In this document: positions 53,394-61,423 of the stretch, one piece after another
How positions within the stretch are numbered: position 1 is the first letter of the stretch
Layout of the letters: the number at the start of each line of letters is the position of its first letter
Assembly: GCA_050117315.1 (NCBI GenBank)
Contig: JASFMY010000014.1
Coordinates: 13,198 to 77,197 of the forward strand
Direction: 5' to 3'
DNA length: 64,000 nucleotides
DNA from: JANQIV01 sp050117315
Lineage (GTDB): Bacteria > Bacteroidota > Ignavibacteria > Ignavibacteriales > Melioribacteraceae
Notes under the pieces: generated by a model
Told to the model about the DNA's origin: nothing
The model's database searches: none
What the model saw: the letters and a program-made list of their open reading frames with translations, nothing else
Program-made: the position numbers and the translations under genes

Positions 53394-54695
53394 TTAAATT
53401 AAACCAAAATATTCAGGTACTATTAAACTTAACTTCGGAATAAAGGTTACCAATATAAGAGAAATTAACATTGCTAAAAAGAGCGGCAGCAACGGCTTTA
53501 ATACTTTTTCTATGGAAGTATTTGCAACACCGCATCCAACAAAAAGAACGCTTCCAACCGGCGGTGTACAAAGACCAATGCTTAAGTTAAGTACAAGTAC
53601 TATCCCGAAATGAATCGGATCCATTCCCAGTGCCGTTACAACAGGTAGAAAAATCGGAGTGAAAATTAATACAGCAGGCGTCATATCCATAAAAGTACCT
53701 ACTGCAAGCAGTATTAAATTTATGATCATAAAGATCATAATTTTATTGTTCGTTAAACCAATTAATGCTGCAGTTATATTTTGAGGAATATTTTGATATG
53801 CCATTACCCAAGACATTGCTATTGAAGCTCCGATTAAAAGCATTACAACCGCAGTTGTTGAAGAACTTGCCAATAAAATTTTCGGAAGCTCAGAAATTTT
53901 AACTTCTTTATAAATTAAAACAGAAAGTATAAAAGTATATAAAACAGCTATTGCAGATGCCTCCGTCGCAGTAAAGTACCCGGCTACAATTCCTCCAATT
54001 ACTATTATAATTAATAATAGGCTTGGAATGGCATCCAGTAATTTTATAACAGCATCTTTAAAGTTTATTTTTTCTCCAACCGGGTATTTATTTTTGAAAG
54101 AGTAAATTCCTGCTACAATCATCAACAATAGTCCAACCAAAATTCCGGGGATGTACCCTGCAACAAATAAAGCAGCAATAGAAACACCACCGCTTGCAAG
54201 TGAATAAACTATCAAAATATTACTCGGCGGAATAATCAATCCTGTTGTTGAAGATGTTATATTTACGGCTGCTGAGAAATTTTTATCGTATCCTTCTTTT
54301 TCCATTCTTTCACCCATAAACCCGCCGATAGCCGAAGCTGCAGCAACGGCAGAGCCTGAGATAGCTCCGAAAAACATTGCCGCTAAAATATTTACGAATG
54401 CTAATCCTCCGGGCAGCCTGCCTAAAATTACTTTTGCAAAATCAATAAGCCTTTTCGCAATTCCTCCCCTATTCATTAATTGACCTGCAAGTATAAAAAA
54501 AGGAATTGCCAGCAATGCAAAGCTATCCAACCCGGTAGCCATCCTTTGTGCAACAGTAGTAAATGTTGCAATTGAATCTATGCTTACCAACATTGTTAAA
54601 ACTGCAGATATACCAATACTGTAAGAAATAGGCACACCTATCATGAGCAAAAAGACAAAACTAATAACTAATATTAATACACCGGTTAATTCCAT
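53394..54695 (-). CDS. TRAP transporter, large permease subunit (DctM)
   Basis: A 433-residue membrane protein with about 12 transmembrane stretches. Family motifs: GVPISYSIGISAV, FILAGQLMNRGGIAKRL, GAISGSAVAAASAIGGF, IPPSNILIVYSL, and TPPVGSVLFVGCGVA. It is the translocation subunit that, with DctQ, takes up the substrate from DctP using an ion gradient. The neighbours make a hexuronate the likely cargo. Confidence 0.95.
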   Translation of the reverse strand: MELTGVLILVISFVFLLMIGVPISYSIGISAVLTMLVSIDSIATFTTVAQRMATGLDSFALLAIPFFILAGQLMNRGGIAKRLIDFAKVILGRLPGGLAFVNILAAMFFGAISGSAVAAASAIGGFMGERMEKEGYDKNFSAAVNITSSTTGLIIPPSNILIVYSLASGGVSIAALFVAGYIPGILVGLLLMIVAGIYSFKNKYPVGEKINFKDAVIKLLDAIPSLLLIIIVIGGIVAGYFTATEASAIAVLYTFILSVLIYKEVKISELPKILLASSSTTAVVMLLIGASIAMSWVMAYQNIPQNITAALIGLTNNKIMIFMIINLILLAVGTFMDMTPAVLIFTPIFLPVVTALGMDPIHFGIVLVLNLSIGLCTPPVGSVLFVGCGVANTSIEKVLKPLLPLFLAMLISLILVTFIPKLSLIVPEYFGLI

Positions 54696-54710
54696 AATCT
54701 TGTTCTTCTG

Positions 54711-55187
54711 TTAACTGTTTTTGAATGATTCAATAATATTTACAATAGAATAAAACATTATCAAAAATCCGCTAAGCGGCACAACCATGTATACATATCC
54801 AAGTTGTATTTGCAGAGAAGCAGAAATTTGTTTCAGGTATAAAGTAAGTGAAACTAAATTGATACCGCCGATAAACATTGCAAACAGCGCAAATAAAAAT
54901 ACAAGTACATTAATAAAGAGCTCTAAAGCCCTTTTCCGTTTTGGTGAAAACTTATTCAGGAAAAAGTCAATTGCAAGATGCATTTTTTTGCCCGTTACAT
55001 AACCGGCCCCGAGAAGCCCGAGCCATATAAGAATAAACCTTGCCAGCTCGTCCGTAAAAGAGCTCGGATCATTTAGGATAAATCTCGTAAATACCTGCCA
55101 TAAAACATTAATAACCATTACTCCCATCAATATAATAAGCAATAGTTCAATGAATTTATCGATGTAATCTTTAATCCGAAGTATCAT
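54711..55187 (-). CDS. TRAP transporter, small permease subunit (DctQ)
   Basis: A 158-residue protein with four membrane helices and the DctQ pattern (RFILNDPSSFTDELARFILIWLG). It overlaps the dctP end by 17 bases and is 15 bases from dctM, so the three are one unit. Confidence 0.93.
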   Translation of the reverse strand: MILRIKDYIDKFIELLLIILMGVMVINVLWQVFTRFILNDPSSFTDELARFILIWLGLLGAGYVTGKKMHLAIDFFLNKFSPKRKRALELFINVLVFLFALFAMFIGGINLVSLTLYLKQISASLQIQLGYVYMVVPLSGFLIMFYSIVNIIESFKNS

Positions 55188-56160
55188 TATTATACTCTTT
55201 TATTTCTTTTATTAGATTATAAATTTCAGGTTGATCTTTGTATTCTTCGTAAAGAGGTTTAACTTTTTCAACAAAAGGAGTTTTATCGGGATATGATACT
55301 TCAACCCCTGCTTTCTGTACCTCTTCAAGCGCATGGTTTGAAGCTTCAGTCCAAATCTTTCTCTGGTAGATTACGGACTCATTTACTGCTTCCTGTAACC
55401 ATTGCTGTTCCTGTTCGGTTAGTGAATCCCATATTTTTGTCCCAATTATTAAAACGTCCGGTACGGCGGTATGTTCATCAAGCGAATAATATTTACATAC
55501 CTCGTAATGCTTGGATAAATAAAAACTGGGCGGATTATTTTCAGCGCCGTCAACTACTCCCTGCTGAAGCGCAGTGTATAATTCACCCCAGGAAATCGGT
55601 GTTGCAGCACCTCCCAATGAGTTAACAAGCTTAACAGAAGTTGCGCTTTCCTGTGTTCTAATTTTTAATCCCTCGAGATCTTTTGGACTTGTAACAGGTT
55701 TTTCTTTGGTGTAAAAACTTCTGCTGCCTGCATCATAATAACAAAGCCCTCTCAGTAAAAATTTTTCGCTGCTCAGCAATATTCTTTCACCTATTTCCCC
55801 GTCTAAAACTTCATGAAAATGATCTTCACCATTAAAAACATAAGGAAGATTAAAAATTGTATAAGAAGGTGAAAATCCCTCTAAAATACTTGCTGAAATT
55901 TTAGTCATCCCCAGGCTTCCAATCTGAAGTAACTCCACGCATTCCCTTTCCGTACCAAGCTGCTGGCTCGGGTAAATCTGAACATCAAGCTGATTGTTGG
56001 ATTTTTCTCTCACCTTTTCAGCCATATACTCCATAGCTTTATGTACCGGGTGTGAACGATCAAGCCCGTGACCAAGTTTAATTATTTTTGTATCATGATT
56101 TGATTTGCATGAGACAAATATTAAACAAAATGTAAATAATAATACTAATTTAGCCTTCAA
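55171..56160 (-). CDS. TRAP transporter, solute-binding protein (DctP), lipoprotein
   Basis: A 329-residue binding protein. The N-terminus is a lipoprotein signal (FCLIFVSC), so it is probably anchored rather than free in the periplasm. DctP motifs: KLGHGLDRSHPVHKAMEYM, YYDAGSRSFYTKEKPVTSPKDL, KIRTQES, SWGELYTALQQGVVDGAENNP. The arginine in LKIRTQES is the usual carboxylate-binding residue. Likely ligand: glucuronate or galacturonate. Confidence 0.93.
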   Translation of the reverse strand: MKAKLVLLFTFCLIFVSCKSNHDTKIIKLGHGLDRSHPVHKAMEYMAEKVREKSNNQLDVQIYPSQQLGTERECVELLQIGSLGMTKISASILEGFSPSYTIFNLPYVFNGEDHFHEVLDGEIGERILLSSEKFLLRGLCYYDAGSRSFYTKEKPVTSPKDLEGLKIRTQESATSVKLVNSLGGAATPISWGELYTALQQGVVDGAENNPPSFYLSKHYEVCKYYSLDEHTAVPDVLIIGTKIWDSLTEQEQQWLQEAVNESVIYQRKIWTEASNHALEEVQKAGVEVSYPDKTPFVEKVKPLYEEYKDQPEIYNLIKEIKEYNNDTSD

Positions 56161-56329
56161 ATTTCACCTATAAGAAGATATTCAATTTAATTAAAATAAC
56201 TTTATCGTTTACTTTAACGGTTATAAAAATAAAGAATATTTATTTTTCTTTCAAGGGAAAATTACAACAAAGTCGTAATTTTATATTGTAAATAGGTATC
56301 TAAAAGTTCGCTTGTTTAAATCACGTAGT

Positions 56330-57892
56330 TTAATTACTTTTAAAAGGCGTCAGATGCTTTCTAAAATGAGAAATTAAATACTCGTCATATGTATCTTCGT
56401 TCTGAATAAGTACTTCCAAAATTCTATCTTTGAAAGCCGGGATTCCGTTCTGCCCGTTGGAATTTAAAATTTTCCCGAATGCCACATGCAGCACCTGCCT
56501 GCAGTCATTGTCCGATAATAGTTCCGGCAATTCCGTATCGGAGTATTCGGCTTCTTCTTTAATATTATTCAAATTTGCGGATACGTGATATGTCTTTTTT
56601 TCATTCTCATAAAGATCGCTGGAAACTGACAAAATTTCCCTAAACAGGGATGGTGATTTTACAGCAATTACCCGTAAAGCTTCCAAATAGCTTGTACCGG
56701 CTGTTTTTACATGAGTTCTAGAATTATTAATTTTTCCAATTATATTATATACTGAAAATTTATCACTGCCGGAATGCAGGCTGATTTTATAATTTCCAAA
56801 ATATCTTACAATTGAAATATGTTTTAGATACTCTTTCTCAAATATCGACAGACTGCCCTTATAATCTATTCCTTTTTCAAAATCCCCTATAAATCTTGGC
56901 GCAATACTTATAAATTTAACATTTAATCTCGTTAATTCATTTACAATAAAGTAGTGCTCAAAAGGAGAAGTTACCGAATCCGTTTCATCTACGGAAATTT
57001 CCAATTCATGAGGTTTATTGCTATAGTTATTATCCAAATAATCACTCATCTCTTTGATATGGATAATGGCATTACCATATTTTGCATAAGCACGGAATAT
57101 ATCCTCTTCAGTTGGAGATAATGTTAAATTATCGGCAACCTTTATTGGAGATAAGTATTTCTTAACCGCGTTTCCCATATCTTCATTCAACACTTTCCAG
57201 TTAATTGATTTGTTTTTTTCGGAAAGTTCGGCGTGTTTGTATGTGTCGGCATTGTTATCTACATGATCACTCGGATCAATAGTAAACATAGTAAAGCCGG
57301 CTTTCATCATTAAATCAATATCTTCAAACTTTTTTAAATGATCGGCATCTGAGCCGAATCCTTTTTTGTAGCCTTCCTGGAATACTGACCATACTGCAGC
57401 GTCCATAACTTCATCTGCAGTACGGTTTGTTCTTTCAAGTTCCCTGATCGATTGCTGAGCCAATATCGGGATAAAATCCGTATCTTCAAGAGACTGTATA
57501 TGCCCTTGATTAGCAAGCCCGATTCTATCTCCAAAACCAAACGAATTTTTATCTCCTACTAAAACCGGGTTCAAAAAAGAAAATATTTTCTGAAGTTCAA
57601 TTCTATTCCCGGTTGTTAAATCACATTTTTTCAAGAGACAATTATCATCAAGTTTTGATATACCTTCGCCTTCAAAATTTGGGGCATATTTTACATCACT
57701 CTCTGTATATGTTATGTACAAAGATTTTTTTAATTCATTCCTACCTATAAAAAAAATTTCGTTTCCTGAAAAGGTAACCGACTTTACATAAATACTGATT
57801 TCACACCCTCCGAAATCCATTTTTTCAATTCTATTTTCGGAATCATTCATTACTCTTTCGAAAGTATCTTTGCTATAACTCTCCATTTTCAT
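56330..57892 (-). CDS. uxaE: Tagaturonate/fructuronate epimerase
   Basis: A 520-residue protein of the tagaturonate epimerase family first seen in thermophiles. Motifs I can see include SFGFGDRIGLANQGHI, FGSDADHLKKFEDID, TIDPSDHVDN and SLHSGSDKFSVY. The TRAP transporter and UxaC flank it. It lets galacturonate, which UxaC turns into tagaturonate, join the fructuronate branch, so no separate UxaB/UxaA altronate pathway is needed, and none is found here. Confidence 0.88.
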   Translation of the reverse strand: MKMESYSKDTFERVMNDSENRIEKMDFGGCEISIYVKSVTFSGNEIFFIGRNELKKSLYITYTESDVKYAPNFEGEGISKLDDNCLLKKCDLTTGNRIELQKIFSFLNPVLVGDKNSFGFGDRIGLANQGHIQSLEDTDFIPILAQQSIRELERTNRTADEVMDAAVWSVFQEGYKKGFGSDADHLKKFEDIDLMMKAGFTMFTIDPSDHVDNNADTYKHAELSEKNKSINWKVLNEDMGNAVKKYLSPIKVADNLTLSPTEEDIFRAYAKYGNAIIHIKEMSDYLDNNYSNKPHELEISVDETDSVTSPFEHYFIVNELTRLNVKFISIAPRFIGDFEKGIDYKGSLSIFEKEYLKHISIVRYFGNYKISLHSGSDKFSVYNIIGKINNSRTHVKTAGTSYLEALRVIAVKSPSLFREILSVSSDLYENEKKTYHVSANLNNIKEEAEYSDTELPELLSDNDCRQVLHVAFGKILNSNGQNGIPAFKDRILEVLIQNEDTYDEYLISHFRKHLTPFKSN

Positions 57893-57901
57893 TAATCCTT
57901 A

Positions 57902-59314
57902 TCAAAGTTTATAAGCCTTCTTAACTAAATTGTATGTAAGATCTTTTGCAATTCTTAAAGCATCGCTACTAGATATTATATGCCTTGAAACGTATTCTGC
58001 TAGAAAGTTGGAATCAAGTCTTCTTGCAAGATCATGCCTTGCAGGAATAGAGACGAAAGCTCTTGTATCGTCATTAAAACCAACAGTATTGTAAAATCCG
58101 GCAGTTTCGGTAACCATTTGCCTGTATCTTACCATACCTTGAAATGAATCATGAAACCACCAGGCAGGTCCCAATTTCAGCGCAGGGTAATGCCCTGCAA
58201 GTGGAGCAAGTTCTCTTGAGTATGTTGTTTCATCTAATGTAAAAAGAATAATTGTAAGGTCCGGATTATTGCCGTATTTATTCAGTAGCGGTTTTAAGTT
58301 ACGTGTAAATTCCGTTTGAAGAGGAATGTCGCAACCTTTATCCGCGCCGAATCTATTAAATATAACTTCGTTATGATTTCTGTATGACCCGGGATGAATC
58401 TGCATTGTAAGTCCGTCTTCAGAACTCATTCTTGCCATTTCCATTAACATATTCGCAGTAAAAAGTCTCGCATCGTTTTCATCTGCTTTCCCGTTTAATG
58501 CCTTTTGAAAAATGGCATTGCATTCTTGCTCTGAAAGTTCATTAGTATATGGCGATAATATGCCGTGGTCTGTGGAAGTAGCTCCCATTGATTTAAAGAA
58601 TTCTCTCCTGTTTTCAAGAGCCTGAATTAGTTTTTTATAATCTGAAATTTCGTAGCCAACTATTTCCCCGAGTTTAACAATGTTCTCTGTCCATCCATTA
58701 GATAAGATATCTGTAACACCGTCAGGTCTGAAACAAGGAATAATTTTTTTATCCCAGCCGGATCCTTTTATTGCTTTATGTTGCTCAAGAGAATCTGTTG
58801 CAGCATCCGTGGTAGAAAGAACCTCGATATTAAATTTTTCGAACAGGGTTCTCGGTAAAAACTCCGGGTTTTGTATTTTTTCATTTAGGGCATCATAAAT
58901 TTTCAAAGCGTTGCCGGAACATAGTTTTTCTCTTATCCCGAATACTTTTTCAAATTCATAAGCCAGCCAGCTCCCTGTTGGGGTTCCGTCGAACAAATAA
59001 AAATTATCAGCAAAAATTTGCCATATTTTTTTCGGATACTTCTCAACTTCACTTCCGTCAACTGCCGGAATTCCGAGTGATTCAAGTTTAATGCCTTGGG
59101 AGTAAAGCATTCTAAAAATATAATGGTCAGGGATCAAAAATAATTCTGCAGGATTGGGGAAATGAGTATTATCCGCAAAAATACGCGGATCAACATGGCC
59201 ATGTGGGCTAATAATCGGTAAATCTTTTATGGAATTATAAATTTCAACTGCTAAACCTCTAACTACCGGTTGGGGATTAAAAAACCTTGCCTCATTTAAT
59301 ACATAATCTGACAT
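57902..59314 (-). CDS. uxaC: Uronate isomerase
   Basis: Isomerises glucuronate to fructuronate and galacturonate to tagaturonate. The 470-residue protein has SPHGHVDPRIFADN near residue 35 with the metal-binding HGH, then IPDHYIFRMLYSQG, and later IQIHPGSYRNHNE and GFNDDTRAFVSIPARHD. GGAG lies 6 bases before the chosen ATG (59312-59314); a five-codon longer frame is unlikely. It heads the intracellular uronate genes. Confidence 0.96.
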   Translation of the reverse strand: MSDYVLNEARFFNPQPVVRGLAVEIYNSIKDLPIISPHGHVDPRIFADNTHFPNPAELFLIPDHYIFRMLYSQGIKLESLGIPAVDGSEVEKYPKKIWQIFADNFYLFDGTPTGSWLAYEFEKVFGIREKLCSGNALKIYDALNEKIQNPEFLPRTLFEKFNIEVLSTTDAATDSLEQHKAIKGSGWDKKIIPCFRPDGVTDILSNGWTENIVKLGEIVGYEISDYKKLIQALENRREFFKSMGATSTDHGILSPYTNELSEQECNAIFQKALNGKADENDARLFTANMLMEMARMSSEDGLTMQIHPGSYRNHNEVIFNRFGADKGCDIPLQTEFTRNLKPLLNKYGNNPDLTIILFTLDETTYSRELAPLAGHYPALKLGPAWWFHDSFQGMVRYRQMVTETAGFYNTVGFNDDTRAFVSIPARHDLARRLDSNFLAEYVSRHIISSSDALRIAKDLTYNLVKKAYKL

Positions 59315-59326
59315 GAACAGCTCCAA

Positions 59327-59564
59327 CTTGTTTTATATAAAAACACAACATTAAAAAAGGGAATCCTTAATTTCAATGCATTTTAGCGATTAAGTTATCG
59401 ATTACTAACATAAGAAAATATCTCATAAATGTAAATATATTTTTTAGTGAATAATAGATTTTGTACTATGAGTGTTACCTTGCTCTCAATCAAGTGATGT
59501 TACTCACAAAAAATGAGATTACAAACTTCACAAAATAGAATTTTCTGAAAAACAGCATTTATTT
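59327..59564. other. Gap upstream of uxaC
   Basis: About 240 A/T-rich bases that should hold the uxaC promoter. I see no other gene or strong repeat here. Confidence 0.4.
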
Positions 59565-59608
59565 TTATTCAAAAAAGAAGCATCAGCCAACTATTTGCCG
59601 ATGCTTCT
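59565..59608 (-). terminator. Rho-independent terminator after the beta-helix gene
   Basis: On the minus strand AGAAGCATCGGC pairs with GCTGATGCTTCT (11 of 12 bases, one G-U type mismatch) around a 9-base loop and is followed by six T. It lies 38 bases past the stop of the beta-helix gene and would separate the surface genes from the intracellular uronate operon. Confidence 0.85.
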
Positions 59609-59646
59609 ACTCGAACTATGAAGGAGATAACCGTTTGAGAAAGTAA

Positions 59647-61368
59647 CTATTTGAGTAACATCATTTTCTTTGTTACCTGAAAATCTCTGCTATTTAATCT
59701 ATCTAAGTAAACACCACTCGATAATTGCTTACCATAGTCATCTCTACCGTTCCAATCAACCTTATGATGACCCGCATTGATAAACTCATTAACCAAGGTT
59801 CTAACTTTTTGTCCCAAAACGTTATAAATAGTTATTTGAACAATACTGCTTTTAGGATTCGAAAATTCAATCACAGTTGACGGGTTAAAGGGATTAGGAT
59901 AATTTTGAGAAAGAGTATATTCTGTAGGTAATGCATTTTCTCCGTCAATATCTTCAACATCTGTAATCCAATCATCTTTTCTATCAGGGAACCAATTTAA
60001 GTCACCGGCAGGGAATCCATCTTCTGCACCGGTGTAAGCTGTCGATGATGTCGAATACGATACATCAAAGTCATTGATGTAATATGATATTACTCTTCTG
60101 TCCATATCTTGTGTTGCAGGATCCCAGTAATCATTTGGTGTATCCTTTAGTTTTCCAGCTACATTTACATAATAATCCATCATCCCCAGCATTAAATCAG
60201 GTGCATTGCTCAATGACGGATCGTCTATCATTGTAAAGGCTGTCGCTGCGCCGTCGCCTAACTCACCTTTGATGTAATTGGATAATGGTTCGCCTACGCC
60301 TATTTCTGCATGGGCATCAAAGAAACTTTGACCGTCTGCCGTTACTGCATAATAATTATTGTTAACTGTCCAGTCTGTTTCGCCGGTTGGCGCTGCAAAT
60401 ATCCAAGCTATTCTATTATTCCCGTTTCCATATTGTTCGCCTGTGTTTGCCCATTCTGCTGTTCTTGTTGCATCTGTACTATCTTCTCCGGCTGCAAAGG
60501 CATCTACAAACAAGTTATTGGTTATTGTCATTTCGGCTCCTACGTTTCCTAATGATAATAACCCGTGGAAGCCCATTCCGTTTACAAATGTATTATGATC
60601 TATCAATCCATATTCTATATTACCTGTTCCCGCTGCCGGGTCACTATAGTTATAGTGCCTGACTGCTCTATCTTGATAGTTTACGAATGTATTGTTAATC
60701 AATATCAAAGAATCACATGATGACTCTCTTAAGTCTATACCCTTACCAGCTCCGAAATTTGAAGTTGATAATGCTCCTAAGTTTGCCAAGACACAATCTT
60801 CTATCCTTACTGTTTGGGTTGAACTGTTGGTTCTTAATACTTGACCGTTGATGTTTGAGAATACACACCCTTTAAAGGTAATGTTGGCACCTTCGCCGTC
60901 TGTTCTTATCATGTTGCCTTGTACTGTATATAACTGATCAAATACTCCGTTATCCGGATCATCATCCGGTTCATAGTAACCTACTAAGGCTATGTTTTCT
61001 AATGTTACATCACCGCCTCTTGTTCTACAGAAATATCCCGGCGGGTTTTGGGGATTATCACCTGTGTTTGTTGGATATTGATAAATTATGGCTTTTTGGT
61101 CATTACTTGATCTCATATGTAAATCAAATGTTTCTTCAATATACATGTAAGCTGTATTTAGATATATGGCGCCTCCGTCCAATTCATAAACTCTGCCTTC
61201 CGGGATTACTCCGCCGTTTGCTGCAGTATCTGCCATGATTTGTTCCATTACAGACAATGTTGACTCCGACGCCGGTAATAAGCGTAATACGTTTTCTTGA
61301 GCAAACAAAAAACTTGAAATAAAAATAGTCGTTAGTATCATTAGACTAACATACTTTTTTGGTAACAT
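59647..61368 (-). CDS. Secreted right-handed beta-helix protein with type IX sorting domain
   Basis: A 573-residue exported protein. After a signal peptide (LMILTTIFISSFLFAQ) the middle (about 45-400) shows the repeated short turns of a parallel beta-helix: LENIALVGYY, ITFKGCVFSNINGQ, VRIEDCVLANLG, LILINNTFVNY, GLIDHNTFVNGMG, MTITNNLFVDAF. The C-terminus is a type IX sorting domain: YTLSQNYPNPFNPSTVIEF, IYNVLGQKVRTLV, SGVYLDRLNSRDFQVTKKMMLL. The usual Y/F-rich hydrophobic position after GVY is D here (GVYLDRLN). It may be a pectate-lyase-like or polymer-binding protein; catalytic residues were not identified. Confidence 0.85.
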   Translation of the reverse strand: MLPKKYVSLMILTTIFISSFLFAQENVLRLLPASESTLSVMEQIMADTAANGGVIPEGRVYELDGGAIYLNTAYMYIEETFDLHMRSSNDQKAIIYQYPTNTGDNPQNPPGYFCRTRGGDVTLENIALVGYYEPDDDPDNGVFDQLYTVQGNMIRTDGEGANITFKGCVFSNINGQVLRTNSSTQTVRIEDCVLANLGALSTSNFGAGKGIDLRESSCDSLILINNTFVNYQDRAVRHYNYSDPAAGTGNIEYGLIDHNTFVNGMGFHGLLSLGNVGAEMTITNNLFVDAFAAGEDSTDATRTAEWANTGEQYGNGNNRIAWIFAAPTGETDWTVNNNYYAVTADGQSFFDAHAEIGVGEPLSNYIKGELGDGAATAFTMIDDPSLSNAPDLMLGMMDYYVNVAGKLKDTPNDYWDPATQDMDRRVISYYINDFDVSYSTSSTAYTGAEDGFPAGDLNWFPDRKDDWITDVEDIDGENALPTEYTLSQNYPNPFNPSTVIEFSNPKSSIVQITIYNVLGQKVRTLVNEFINAGHHKVDWNGRDDYGKQLSSGVYLDRLNSRDFQVTKKMMLLK

Positions 61369-61423
61369 AGCACCTCCTGTTTTTGTTAGTTTTTTTTCTG
61401 AGAATCTTACCCAGTTAATTTTT